DNA of 64,000 nt, taken from NCBI RefSeq assembly GCF_042140125.1, contig NZ_CP159473.1, one strand, 5' to 3'. Position 1 is the first letter of the stretch, and each line of letters begins with the position of its first letter. Made by a program: the position numbers and the translations under genes. A model generated the notes under the pieces. That model was not told the DNA's origin. It did no database searches and worked only from the letters and a program-made list of their open reading frames with translations. The stretch is from Rhodophyticola sp017644125. GTDB taxonomy: Bacteria; Pseudomonadota; Alphaproteobacteria; Rhodobacterales; Rhodobacteraceae. This document shows positions 26,703-35,451 of the stretch, piece after piece.

Positions 26703-27917
26703 TTAGCGAGGGCGCCGGAACAGGCGGCCCACCTGAAAGGAGGTGCGCGGAATCCAGACATAGGGTTTTCGGGTTTCCGCGCCCGTGCGCCGGCGCATGC
26801 GGATCAGCCCGAAGACAACCAGCACCACATGGCCCGCCGCGATGAAGGTGAAGAGCGCCGAGGGTCCGAACACGGTGATCAGGGCCGAACTGGCAAGCGG
26901 CGCCACGATGGCGCCCGTGGCATAGAAGAACATGAGCGCGGCCGACAATTCCACCCTCTGCGTATCGTCGGCCCAGTCATGGGCATGGGCCGCCGAGATC
27001 GAGTAGATTGGAAAGGTCAGCCCGCCAAACAGAAGCGCGCCCGCAAATATCGCGACCGTGCCCTGACCGGCGAGCGCCACGGTGATGCCGCTGGCGAGGA
27101 TTGCCGCGGCGGAAAACCAGATCAGCACCCACCGGCGGTCATAGCGATCGGCCAGCCAGCCTGCGGGCAGTTGCATCAGTGCGCCGCCCAGAACGAACGC
27201 GGCCAGAAAATAGCCGATCTGGCTGGCGGCAAGGCCGACCTCCTGCCCGTATAGCGGGCCGATCATGCGAAACCCGGCGCCGCTGAGACCGGCGACAAGC
27301 ACGCCCGCGACAGCGAGGGGGGAGAGGCGCCAGGCCAGACCCGGGCGCAGCCGGGGCGCCTCGGGCGTTTTCGGTTGCGACATGGTGGTCAGGGTCAGCG
27401 GCAGAAGCGCGGCACAACACAGGATCGCCAGAATGTTGTAGGAGACATAGGAGGCCGGTGCGAGCACGCCGATAAGAAGCTGGGCCACGAGCGAGCCGCC
27501 AGTATCCACCATCCGGTAGACCCCCATGGCCCGGCCCCTCGTGTCATTGGTCACCTTGGATTGCAGCCATGCTTCGATCACCGTGTAGCAGCCCGCGATG
27601 CACAGCCCCGAGGCGACCCGCATCAGCGCCCAGGCATAGGGGTCGATCACCAGCATATGCGCCAGCAGCCCGATGGCGCCGGTCGCGGTGAAGGCCGCGA
27701 AGGCCCGCGAATGCCCGACCGAACCCATCAGGCGCGGCGCCCACCAGCAGCCGATGAAGAATCCGAGAAAATGGGCGGACCCCAGAAGCCCGATCTGTCC
27801 GTTGCTGAAGCCGAGCGCACTGCCCGAGAGCACATCCAGCGGGCCGACCCCGCCCGAGCTGAGTTGCAGAAGGATGACCGAAAGGAAGAGGGCGGTGAAC
27901 GACAGGATCAGGCGCAT
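26703..27917 (-). CDS. MFS transporter (YcaD-like)
   Basis: About 404-residue major facilitator with twelve predicted membrane helices. The N-terminal half shows GFFIGCWWAPRLMGSVGHSR, the conserved loop 2-3 region, and the second half LPAGWLADRYDRRW. It resembles the YcaD subgroup; no substrate can be assigned. The frame is open to a GTG at 27950, but neither candidate start has a clear ribosome site; the ATG at 27917 begins directly with MRLILSFTALF, which looks like a natural N-terminus. It ends 71 bases before the YceI start. Confidence 0.82.
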   Translation of the reverse strand: MRLILSFTALFLSVILLQLSSGGVGPLDVLSGSALGFSNGQIGLLGSAHFLGFFIGCWWAPRLMGSVGHSRAFAAFTATGAIGLLAHMLVIDPYAWALMRVASGLCIAGCYTVIEAWLQSKVTNDTRGRAMGVYRMVDTGGSLVAQLLIGVLAPASYVSYNILAILCCAALLPLTLTTMSQPKTPEAPRLRPGLAWRLSPLAVAGVLVAGLSGAGFRMIGPLYGQEVGLAASQIGYFLAAFVLGGALMQLPAGWLADRYDRRWVLIWFSAAAILASGITVALAGQGTVAIFAGALLFGGLTFPIYSISAAHAHDWADDTQRVELSAALMFFYATGAIVAPLASSALITVFGPSALFTFIAAGHVVLVVFGLIRMRRRTGAETRKPYVWIPRTSFQVGRLFRRPR

Positions 27918-28036
27918 GAGACCGGAGGTTTGGTTTTGGGGCACCGTCACACGGGGGTGCAGGGCGATCTGGCGGGTTTGCGTCTTTTGCGATGTCGCAA
28001 TTGGCCTCTCGGTCGGTCACCCGACGGATCTGGATG

Positions 28037-28074
28037 GGTTACGAAAAACCGCGGGTTTCCGTTTTTTCGTAACC
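28037..28074. repeat. Perfect 12-bp inverted repeat in a divergent promoter region
   Basis: GGTTACGAAAAA (28037-28048) and TTTTTCGTAACC (28063-28074) are exact complements separated by 14 bases, themselves containing CCGCGGG. It lies 120 bases upstream of the MFS start and 100 bases upstream of the aldo/keto reductase start. It could be a large operator or an RNA hairpin. I cannot tie it to a regulator in the window. Confidence 0.6.
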
Positions 28075-28174
28075 TGTTGCCCGAGCCCACGGGGCCGGGC
28101 ACCCCGGTTTCGCCTTGCCCTCGGCGCCGGGCCGGTTACCTCTGTCACCGGATTGCCGAAAGGATTTCTGGAAG

Positions 28175-29221
28175 ATGAAACATATTGCCCTGGGCCAAAG
28201 CGAGACCCGGATCACCGATTACTGCCTTGGCACGATGACATGGGGAAACCAGACCCCGGAACAGGACGCCCACCGGCAGATGGACATGGCGCTGGAGGCC
28301 GGGATCAACATCGTCGACACCGCCGAGATGTATCCGGTGAACCCGGCCCGCGCCGAGACGGTCGGCCGGACGGAGGAGATACTGGGCAACTGGCTTGCCG
28401 CCAACCCGCACCGCCGCGCCGATCTGGTGATCGCCACCAAGATCAGCGGGCGCAACGACAGCTTCGTGCGCATGGGGCAGGACATTACCGGCGAGACGTT
28501 TCTTGAGGCGTTCGAGGCCTCGCTGAAACGGCTGAAAACCGACCGGATCGACCTTTATCAGATGCATTGGCCCAATCGTGGCAGCTATCATTTCCGCCAG
28601 ATCTGGGACTATGACCCGTCAGGGCAGGACAAGGCCGCAACGCTGGCCCATATGGCCGACATTCTGGAGGCCGCGGACGGGCTGGTGGCCGCCGGCAAGC
28701 TGGGCCATCTGGCGCTGTCCAATGACAGCGCATGGGGCACGGCCCAATGGCTGCGGCTGAGCGAGGAGCGGGGGCTGCCCCGTATCGCGTCGATCCAGAA
28801 CGAGTATTCGCTGCTGTGCCGACAGTACGACTCCGACCTGGCGGAACTCGCGGTGAACGAGAATGTGACCCTGCTGGCGTTTTCGCCGCTTGGCGCGGGG
28901 CTTCTGACCGGAAAGTATCAGCATGGCGCGGTGCCCGATGGCTCGCGCATGTCGCTGGTGGAAAATCTGGGCGGGCGGAAGACCGACCGCGCGTTTGAGG
29001 CGGTGGCCGCCTATCAGGACATCGCGGCGCGCCACGGGCTCGACCCGATCCATATGGCGCTGGCCTTCACCGTGTCCCGGCCGTTTCCCGTCTCGTCGAT
29101 TTTCGGCGCCACGAACAGCGATCAGTTGCGGCATATTCTGAACGGGCTGGACGTGACACTCTCCGAAGAAGTGTTGGCCGAAATCAACACCACCCACCGC
29201 GCGATTCCCATGCCCTATTGA
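28175..29221 (+). CDS. Aldo/keto reductase (Tas-like)
   Basis: 348-residue NADP(H)-dependent aldo/keto reductase of the Tas subfamily. The catalytic tetrad regions are visible: Asp and Tyr in NIVDTAEMYPV, Lys in VIATKISG and His in LYQMHWPNRG. The cofactor-binding end has VSSIFGATNSDQL. The barrel is complete. The start at 28175 (MKHIALGQSETRITDYCLG) is the family N-terminus; the frame is open further upstream. It is followed after 53 bases by the dehydrogenase/thioesterase fusion. Confidence 0.9.
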   Translation: MKHIALGQSETRITDYCLGTMTWGNQTPEQDAHRQMDMALEAGINIVDTAEMYPVNPARAETVGRTEEILGNWLAANPHRRADLVIATKISGRNDSFVRMGQDITGETFLEAFEASLKRLKTDRIDLYQMHWPNRGSYHFRQIWDYDPSGQDKAATLAHMADILEAADGLVAAGKLGHLALSNDSAWGTAQWLRLSEERGLPRIASIQNEYSLLCRQYDSDLAELAVNENVTLLAFSPLGAGLLTGKYQHGAVPDGSRMSLVENLGGRKTDRAFEAVAAYQDIAARHGLDPIHMALAFTVSRPFPVSSIFGATNSDQLRHILNGLDVTLSEEVLAEINTTHRAIPMPY

Positions 29222-29274
29222 GCCCCGCCCCGGGCGGGTTACTGTGCCCGCAGGTTACGCGAACGGGGGGAAGC

Positions 29275-30408
29275 ATGACAGGCCGAATGGCGCTTTTGGG
29301 CGCCGGGACGAGCGGCTGTGCCTGGGCGGCGCGGTTTGCATTGATGGGATGGCAGGTGCGCGTTTTCGACCCTGAACCGGGTGCCGCGGCGCGCATGGCC
29401 GATGCGCTGTCCGCCGCCGCCGGGAGCCTGCCCGCGCTTTACGACGTGGCGCTGCCGCCCGTGGAAGAGGTGAGCTATCACGACAGTCTGGCCGAAGCGG
29501 TCAGCGGGGTCGACTGGGTGCAGGACGGGCTGCCCGACCGGGTCTCGCTGAAACGCAAGATGTATCAGGCCGTGCAGGCCGGCGTCGGCCCCGACGTGGT
29601 CATCGCCGGAACCTCGGAGACGCTGAGCGTGGAGGATTTGCAGGGCTGCGCCCCGCGCCCGGCGCAGATCGTCGCCGTTTCCGGGCGGGCGCCGGTCTGG
29701 CTGTTCCCGCAGGTCAGGGTCGAGGGCGGCGCGGTCGTGGCCCCGGATCTGCTGGCCAAGGCCAAGGCCGTGCTGGCCGGGATCGGGATGGTTCTGGATG
29801 CGGATGGACTGGCCGAGGTTCTGCCCGATGGCGATCCGGGCACGGTGGTGGCGGTTCTGCGCGCGTTGAAATCCCGCAACGACCCGGGTTTGGGCGCGGC
29901 CCTTGCGGATCATGAAAGCGCCCTTGCCCCGAGCATGCCGGATCTGGGCCAGCCGCCCGTGACACTGGACCGGCAGGTGCCGCCCGATTGGGTGGATTAC
30001 AACGGCCACATGAACGAGGCGCATTACCTGACGGCCTTTTCCCACGCGACCGACCGTCTGCTGCTCTGGGCCGGGATGGATGCGGACTGCGTGGCCCAGG
30101 GCCACAGCGTTTTCACGGTGGAGACCCATATCCGCCATCTGGGCGAGGTCGATATCGGCACCCGGATCGTGGTGACCACCCGGGTCATCGACGGCGGTGG
30201 CAAGCGCCTGCATGTCTGGCACGAGATGCGGAGCCGCGGCGCGCTGGTCGCGACGGGGGAACAGATGCTGCTCCATGTGGATCTTGCCACCCGGCGCCCG
30301 GCCGCGCCGCGCGCGGATGTGGGGGCCGTTCTGGCACGCGCGACGCAGGCCCATGCCGGCCTGCCCGCGCCCGAGGGCATGGGCCGCGCGGTGGGGGACC
30401 CGCGCTAG
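29275..30408 (+). CDS. Degenerate carnitine dehydrogenase-like domain fused to a thioesterase domain
   Basis: 377-residue two-domain protein. Residues 1-200 resemble the NAD-binding domain of 3-hydroxyacyl-CoA/L-carnitine dehydrogenases (GAGTSG at 9-14, WAARFALMGW, GVDWVQDGLPDR). However, the catalytic HPxNP box of that family is replaced by SGRAP at 136-140, and the C-terminal helical dehydrogenase domain of about 100 residues appears missing. Residues 235-340 are a hotdog thioesterase domain of the 4-hydroxybenzoyl-CoA/betainyl-CoA type, with VDYNGHMNEAHY and its catalytic Asp241 intact. Full-length carnitine dehydrogenase-thioesterase fusions exist in this bacterial group, so this looks like a shortened relative that may act only as a thioesterase. 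The TAG stop overlaps that of the convergent XRE gene. Confidence 0.72.
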   Translation: MTGRMALLGAGTSGCAWAARFALMGWQVRVFDPEPGAAARMADALSAAAGSLPALYDVALPPVEEVSYHDSLAEAVSGVDWVQDGLPDRVSLKRKMYQAVQAGVGPDVVIAGTSETLSVEDLQGCAPRPAQIVAVSGRAPVWLFPQVRVEGGAVVAPDLLAKAKAVLAGIGMVLDADGLAEVLPDGDPGTVVAVLRALKSRNDPGLGAALADHESALAPSMPDLGQPPVTLDRQVPPDWVDYNGHMNEAHYLTAFSHATDRLLLWAGMDADCVAQGHSVFTVETHIRHLGEVDIGTRIVVTTRVIDGGGKRLHVWHEMRSRGALVATGEQMLLHVDLATRRPAAPRADVGAVLARATQAHAGLPAPEGMGRAVGDPR

Positions 30409-31271
30409 TCCTCCACCCGGTGCCGCAGCGCCGTCAGGATTTTCGGGATCTGCCGGGCCGAGGCCAAGCTTTCACGGATCAGCCAGTCGAAATGTTCGGT
30501 CACGCCACGGACCCGGTCGCGGTCGCGGAAGGCCACGTAATGGCGGCCCATGTAGATCACCGCCATCTTCGGCCCAAAGACCGTGACGGGGGCGGAAAAC
30601 ACCCGATGGGCATCGAAGATGAACAGGCGCAGGCGTGGGTAGACCTGATCGTAGACCTCGATCAGCCAGTCGATCTGTTGCCGCCGCAACTGGGCGCTGA
30701 GGCCGGTGTAATAGCCCTGACCCAGGGCGAAGCATTCCAGCTCGTGGATCGGAAGTGCGATCTCGTAATCGCTCTGGCTGCCGCGCATCCAGTCCAGCCG
30801 CGCCTCGGCCGCGCCGATGGCCTGATCCGGACGGCGGTTCATGGTCGGCGTATACTCCCACCGCATGAGACCATGGGTCTTGAGCATGTCCGGCAAGGTT
30901 GCGGGGACATGGCGAATTTTGTAGCCCGCCGCCTCTTCGTGCCACGCGAAGATCTGGTCGTCGATGGCGCTGGAGCGGTTGGTTTCGGTCAGCGACATGC
31001 TGGTGGCCAGGATGTCGCCTGCGAGTTCCGGCCGGTCGGTGAGGCCGAGAAGCCAGTCCGCCGACACGCCAAGCGCCTGGGCCGCGGAGGCAACCAGATG
31101 GCCGCCGGGCATCCGCGCATCCTCGGCCATCAGAAGCTGCGTGATGGTGGAGCGGTCGACCGAGGTTGCGCGCGACAGCGCGGCGCGCGACAGACCGGAC
31201 GCCGTCAGAGCCGCGGCAAGGCGCTCCCGGAACAGGGAGGCGCGTTGGCGTTTGTCGGATACATCCATCAT
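30405..31271 (-). CDS. XRE-family transcriptional regulator
   Basis: 288-residue regulator with an N-terminal helix-turn-helix of the XRE/Cro type (about residues 15-75: RLAAALTASGLSRAALSRAT, then LGVSADWLLGLTD). The long C-terminal part (90-288) is probably a ligand- or interaction domain and carries no family name I can assign. It is divergent from the fatty-acid desaturase gene at 31395, and a TGATATTATCA palindrome lies five bases upstream of its own start, so control of the desaturase and of itself is plausible. Confidence 0.78.
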   Translation of the reverse strand: MMDVSDKRQRASLFRERLAAALTASGLSRAALSRATSVDRSTITQLLMAEDARMPGGHLVASAAQALGVSADWLLGLTDRPELAGDILATSMSLTETNRSSAIDDQIFAWHEEAAGYKIRHVPATLPDMLKTHGLMRWEYTPTMNRRPDQAIGAAEARLDWMRGSQSDYEIALPIHELECFALGQGYYTGLSAQLRRQQIDWLIEVYDQVYPRLRLFIFDAHRVFSAPVTVFGPKMAVIYMGRHYVAFRDRDRVRGVTEHFDWLIRESLASARQIPKILTALRHRVED

Positions 31272-31275
31272 TGTT

Positions 31276-31286
31276 TGATATTATCA
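31276..31286. promoter_or_regulatory. TGATATTATCA palindrome, candidate operator of the XRE regulator
   Basis: A perfect 5+1+5 palindrome sits between the divergent XRE and desaturase genes and overlaps the ribosome-binding region of the XRE gene. The position suits autoregulation; binding is inference. Confidence 0.4.
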
Positions 31287-31394
31287 CCTTTGTTGGATTT
31301 CTGCTGAGAAAACCCGGACTGCCGGTGAAACGCAAGGCCTGTTAGGCACATCTCATGCGGCTGGGGATGCCGTACTTATGACATCGGAGACTGA

Positions 31395-32276
31395 ATGCGC
31401 GTTGAATGGCCGACCGTTTTGCTGATTGTGCTTTGTTATCTGGGCTGGCTTGGCGCGGTGTTCTGGCTGCCGTCGATCTGGCTGCCGCTGGCCGTTCTGG
31501 CCGCCGCTTTCACCATCGCGCTGCAATCCTCGCTTCAGCATGAAGTGACCCATGGCCACCCGTTCGCCCATCGCGGGCTGAGCGAGGCGGCGGTTTTCAC
31601 GTCGCTCAACCTGTGCATTCCCTTCATCCGGTTTAGGGACATGCATCTGGAGCATCATCTGGATAGCAATCTGACCGATCCCTATGACGACCCGGAAACC
31701 AACTATCTGGACCCCGCCGTTTGGGACCGGCTGTCAGCGCCGGTGCGCGTGATCCTGTCTGCCAACAACACGCTGATCGGGCGGCTGCTGCTCGGGCCCG
31801 TCGTCTCGCAGGTCGCCTTCATGGCCGATGACTGGCGGCGGATCCGGCAGGGCGACCGCGCCGTGTTGCGGGCATGGGGGCTGCACGGGCTGACGGTCCT
31901 GCCCGTTCTGGCGCTGGTCTGGATGTCGCCCCTGCCGCTCTGGGCGTATCTTCTGGCCTGCTATATCGGGCTTGCGACCTTGAAGATCCGCACCTTTCTG
32001 GAACACCGCGCTCATGATCGGGCCAGCGGGCGCACCGTGATCGTCGAGGATCGGGGCCTGCTGGCCTTCCTGTTTCTCAACAACAACTTCCATGTGGTGC
32101 ACCACATGCACCCGCGCCTGCCGTGGTATCGGCTTCCGGAGACGTATTTCGCCGACAGGGACAAGTATCTGCAACGCAATGATGGGTATCTTTACCGGTC
32201 CTACGGCCAGATTTTCCGGCGCCATCTGTTCCGCGCCAAGGACCCGGTGCCGCATCCGCTCTGGCCGCGAAACTGA
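31395..32276 (+). CDS. Membrane fatty-acid desaturase-family protein
   Basis: 293-residue membrane di-iron desaturase/hydroxylase. The three histidine boxes are visible: HEVTHGH near residue 50, HLEHH near residue 80 and HVVHHMHP near residue 240, with hydrophobic helices between them. Such enzymes introduce double bonds or hydroxyl groups in acyl chains or related lipids; the substrate is unknown. The start at 31395 follows CGGAGA. Divergent from the XRE regulator gene. Confidence 0.87.
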   Translation: MRVEWPTVLLIVLCYLGWLGAVFWLPSIWLPLAVLAAAFTIALQSSLQHEVTHGHPFAHRGLSEAAVFTSLNLCIPFIRFRDMHLEHHLDSNLTDPYDDPETNYLDPAVWDRLSAPVRVILSANNTLIGRLLLGPVVSQVAFMADDWRRIRQGDRAVLRAWGLHGLTVLPVLALVWMSPLPLWAYLLACYIGLATLKIRTFLEHRAHDRASGRTVIVEDRGLLAFLFLNNNFHVVHHMHPRLPWYRLPETYFADRDKYLQRNDGYLYRSYGQIFRRHLFRAKDPVPHPLWPRN

Positions 32277-32313
32277 CTTGTAGACCCGGGCGATAGGCGC
32301 GAAGACTGCGCCC

Positions 32314-33225
32314 ATGCCCGTATGGATCCCCGTCACCATCTTCGCCGCTTTCATGCAGAACCTGCGGTTTCTGCTGCAACGGCACCTGAAGGTCACGACC
32401 CTGTCGACGGGCGGCGCAACCTGGGCACGGTTCTTGTATTCCGCTCCGCTGGTGGCGGGCCTCGTGGCGGTCTATGCGTCCGTGTCGGGGCAGGACCTGC
32501 CGGGGCCGGCCGCCCGGTTCTGGCTTTTCGTCGTGTCGGGCGCGATGGCGCAGATGCTGGCCACGATGTGTGTCGTGGCGCTGTTCGCGCATCGGAACTT
32601 TGCCGTCGGCATCACGCTGAAAAAGACCGAGGTGATCCTGACCGCGCTCCTGGGCCTCGTCATTCTGGGGGAGGCGGTGTCGCCCCCGGTCGTGGCGGCG
32701 ATCGGGGTCGGTTTCATCGGTGTCCTGCTGCTGTCTGATCCGCCGAAGGGAGAGATCGCGCTGCCGTGGCGGGCGCGGCTCTTCAACGTGGCGTCGGGCT
32801 ACGGGCTGGCCTCGGGCCTTTTGTTCGGAATTTCGGCGGTGGGGTATCGCGGCGCGTCGCTGTCCCTGCCCGAGGGGGATGTATTTCTGCGGGCGGCGTT
32901 CACGCTGGCGGCCGCGACGGCGGTGCAGACCGTGACGCTTGGCCTCTGGCTCGCCTGGCGGGAACGGGGGCAGATCGCAAAGGTGCTGGCAAGCTGGCGG
33001 GTGTCCGGTCTGGTCGGGCTCACCTCCATGCTGGGCTCGCTGGGCTGGTTCACCGCCTTCACCCTGCAAACCGCGGCCTATGTGAAGGCCCTGGGCCAGA
33101 TCGAGCTGGTCTTCACCTTTCTGTTTTCCGTATTCTGGTTGAAAGAACGGTCGTCGCCCAAGGAAATCTGGGGGATCGCGTTGATCGTGGCCTCGATCGG
33201 GCTGATCTTCCTGGGCAGTCTCTGA
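32314..33225 (+). CDS. DMT/EamA-family transporter
   Basis: 303-residue permease with about ten hydrophobic helices in two repeats, each like the EamA drug/metabolite exporter fold. Recognisable loops are GITLKKTEVILTALLG and VKALGQIELVFTFLFSVFWLKE at the end of each repeat. Substrate unknown. It is followed after one base by the AEC transporter gene, so the two are probably co-transcribed. Confidence 0.82.
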   Translation: MPVWIPVTIFAAFMQNLRFLLQRHLKVTTLSTGGATWARFLYSAPLVAGLVAVYASVSGQDLPGPAARFWLFVVSGAMAQMLATMCVVALFAHRNFAVGITLKKTEVILTALLGLVILGEAVSPPVVAAIGVGFIGVLLLSDPPKGEIALPWRARLFNVASGYGLASGLLFGISAVGYRGASLSLPEGDVFLRAAFTLAAATAVQTVTLGLWLAWRERGQIAKVLASWRVSGLVGLTSMLGSLGWFTAFTLQTAAYVKALGQIELVFTFLFSVFWLKERSSPKEIWGIALIVASIGLIFLGSL

Positions 33226-33226
33226 G

Positions 33227-34156
33227 ATGATGATCGCCCTTTCCATCGCGCCGATTTTCCTTTTGATCCTGACCGGTTACGCGCTCCGCCGGGGTGGCAT
33301 TCCATCCGATGAGTTCTGGGATCTGAACGATCGCCTGGTCTATTTCGTGCTGATGCCGGCCCTGTTTTTCGTCCGTATCTCGACTGCGGATCTGGGCGAG
33401 GCGGGGCTGGGCCGTTTCGCCATCGTGCTCTATGCGGGCTTCCTTGCCGGCGTGGTCATCGGCCTGATCGGTGCGGTGTTGCTGGCGCGTGGCGGCGCGG
33501 TCGGGACATCGGTAATGCAGGGGGCGTGCCGGTTCAACACCTTCGTGGCCCTCGCCGTGGCGGAGGCGCTTTATGGTGCGCCGGGACTGCAACTGGCGGT
33601 GCTGGGGGCGGCGGTGCTGGTCCCCGGCGTGAACCTGATCGCGATCAGCCTGTTTGCGGTGATGTTGCGGCCGCCCGGCGGAGGCGTGGCGCGCGCCGGG
33701 GTCGGGCAGTTGGCAACCAATCCGCTGATCCTCGCGATCCTGGTCGCCCTTGGCTTCAATGCCGCCGGTGTCGGGGCTGTTCCTGTATTGCACGAAACCC
33801 TGAGCGTGCTGGGGCAGGCGGCTCTGCCGATCATGCTTTTATGCGTGGGCGCGAACCTGAAGCTGAAAGGCCTGCGCGCCGAGGCGGGACCGATGGCGCT
33901 GGCCGCATTCGGCAAGGTCGTGGTCTTTCCGGCCGTGATCCTGATGACCGCGCTGGCGCTGGGCCTCGATCCGCTCAGCGCGCAGGTCGCGCTGATCTAC
34001 GGCGCGCTGCCCACGGGTGTCGCGGCCTATACGCTGGCGCGCCAGTTGGGCGGCGATGCACCGCTGATGGCGGCGATGATCACGATGCAGACTCTGCTCA
34101 GCTTTGCCACAATGCCCCTGTGGCTGAGCCTGGGGGAGCGTGTGTTCGGGGTTTGA
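33227..34156 (+). CDS. AEC-family transporter (auxin efflux carrier-like permease)
   Basis: 309-residue membrane protein with ten predicted helices arranged in two halves of five. The family-typical start IAPIFLLILTGYALRR and the stretch GACRFNTFVALAVAEALYG are visible, as is the C-terminal YGALPTGVAAYTLARQLGGD. AEC carriers export organic anions such as malate; the substrate here is unknown. Starts one base after the DMT transporter stop, with a second ATG immediately following. Confidence 0.88.
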   Translation: MMIALSIAPIFLLILTGYALRRGGIPSDEFWDLNDRLVYFVLMPALFFVRISTADLGEAGLGRFAIVLYAGFLAGVVIGLIGAVLLARGGAVGTSVMQGACRFNTFVALAVAEALYGAPGLQLAVLGAAVLVPGVNLIAISLFAVMLRPPGGGVARAGVGQLATNPLILAILVALGFNAAGVGAVPVLHETLSVLGQAALPIMLLCVGANLKLKGLRAEAGPMALAAFGKVVVFPAVILMTALALGLDPLSAQVALIYGALPTGVAAYTLARQLGGDAPLMAAMITMQTLLSFATMPLWLSLGERVFGV

Positions 34157-34217
34157 GAGAGGAGGCGGCCGACAAGCGTCCCGCCATTTTTCCGGGCGTA
34201 AGGCCGACCGGCGGCGC

Positions 34218-34910
34218 TCAGAGACGCTCGAACCGGCTGATCCGGTCGGCATTGTTGAAAAACGGCACGCCGTCATGGGCGGTGCCGTTCAGCCGCGCGG
34301 CTAGTTCCGCCAGTACAACCTCGGTGATGAACGGCATATCGAAGGTCCGCGCGGTGTCGAGCGGCACCCATTGAAGGTGGCTCAACTCGTCTTCGGCACG
34401 GCTGAAATCATCGGGATCGCTGGCCAGATCGGATGCATCAGCCACGAAAAACCGCGCATCGAAGCGCCGGGGCCGCCCGGGCGGCGTGATCGCGCGGAAG
34501 ATGAACTCCAGCGTCGGACCATCTGGGAGATGCCCGGTTGCGAGATAGCCGCGCCAGCCCCGGGGTGCTTCCAGATGACCGGCCCGGTCATCGGCACGCC
34601 CGAGGAGCAGGCCGGTCTCCTCCCACAGCTCGCGGGTGGCCGCGGCGATCACGGCATTTGCGGGGGCCTCTGCCTTAGCGGCCAGTTGCGCCGCCATCTC
34701 GGCGTGTGCCGCGCGCGCCAGCGGGATGGTTGCGTCGACCGCGTCGACCGCGCCGCCCGGAAAGACAAATTTCGAGGGCATGAAGGCGGCGGTTCTGCCG
34801 CGCTGGCCCATCAGCACGCGGGGGCGCGTTTCCGCGTCGCGCAACATGATGATGGTCGCCGCGTCGCGAATAGCCGTTTTGTCTAGAAGCCGTGCATCCG
34901 CTTGGCCCAT
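34218..34910 (-). CDS. Nudix hydrolase
   Basis: 230-residue Nudix protein. The catalytic box is visible as ATRELWEETGLLLG, the REx2EExG core, preceded by the GGAVDAVD glycine region about 40 residues upstream; the insert between them is longer than in short Nudix enzymes and matches the alphaproteobacterial group of larger Nudix hydrolases. Likely substrates are nucleoside diphosphates linked to another moiety, or CoA; not determined. The frame is open to 35015, but the start at 34910 fits the family N-terminus; it overlaps the DUF983 gene by 28 bases. Confidence 0.85.
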   Translation of the reverse strand: MGQADARLLDKTAIRDAATIIMLRDAETRPRVLMGQRGRTAAFMPSKFVFPGGAVDAVDATIPLARAAHAEMAAQLAAKAEAPANAVIAAATRELWEETGLLLGRADDRAGHLEAPRGWRGYLATGHLPDGPTLEFIFRAITPPGRPRRFDARFFVADASDLASDPDDFSRAEDELSHLQWVPLDTARTFDMPFITEVVLAELAARLNGTAHDGVPFFNNADRISRFERL

Positions 34911-35278
34911 TGAATCCCCACAATCATGCCCTTGAAACGGGGCAAGAGGTATAGCGCCATCGCCACCGCGCCAACCGAAAACATCGCCGACAGCAGATAG
35001 GGCCCGGGTTGCCATGTGGTGTAGACCCAGAGCATCAGCATGCCCAGAACCTTGGCGGTGACCAGAATGGCCAGATAGGCCGGGCCGTCATCGGCGCGGG
35101 CATGGCTGAGATCTTCGCCGCAACTTTCGCAGGCCGGGCGCAGTTTCAGATAGCTTTCGAACAGATGCCCCCTGCCGCAACTCGGGCAGCGCTGGCGCAG
35201 CCCCCGGCGGATCGCGGGCCAGGCGGGGCGGTCGGGCAAATCCGCGTCGAACGCGGCATGATCTGATGTGTATGGCAT
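34883..35278 (-). CDS. DUF983 family protein with a four-cysteine zinc-ribbon
   Basis: 131-residue DUF983 protein. An N-terminal zinc-ribbon-like segment (RCPSCGRGHLFESYL and PACESCGEDL, with paired cysteines) is followed by two membrane helices and a basic end. In many alphaproteobacteria this gene lies in the cytochrome c oxidase operon between subunit III and SURF1, suggesting an assembly role; here it is more than 15 kb away, in a pair with the Nudix gene. Confidence 0.85.
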   Translation of the reverse strand: MPYTSDHAAFDADLPDRPAWPAIRRGLRQRCPSCGRGHLFESYLKLRPACESCGEDLSHARADDGPAYLAILVTAKVLGMLMLWVYTTWQPGPYLLSAMFSVGAVAMALYLLPRFKGMIVGIQWAKRMHGF

Positions 35279-35451
35279 GGGCCGCGGCCTTTCCGGAAAT
35301 CCCTGTTACCGTATGTAACATGGCGGCGGATCTGTCCAATGACGCCGGTACGCGGCGCATGGTCGCAAACCGCGCCGGGCAAGAAAACTTCGACGGAACC
35401 GGCCGCCGCGCCCGTGGAAAGGGTCAGACAGGCAGCAAAAGGAGTTTACGC

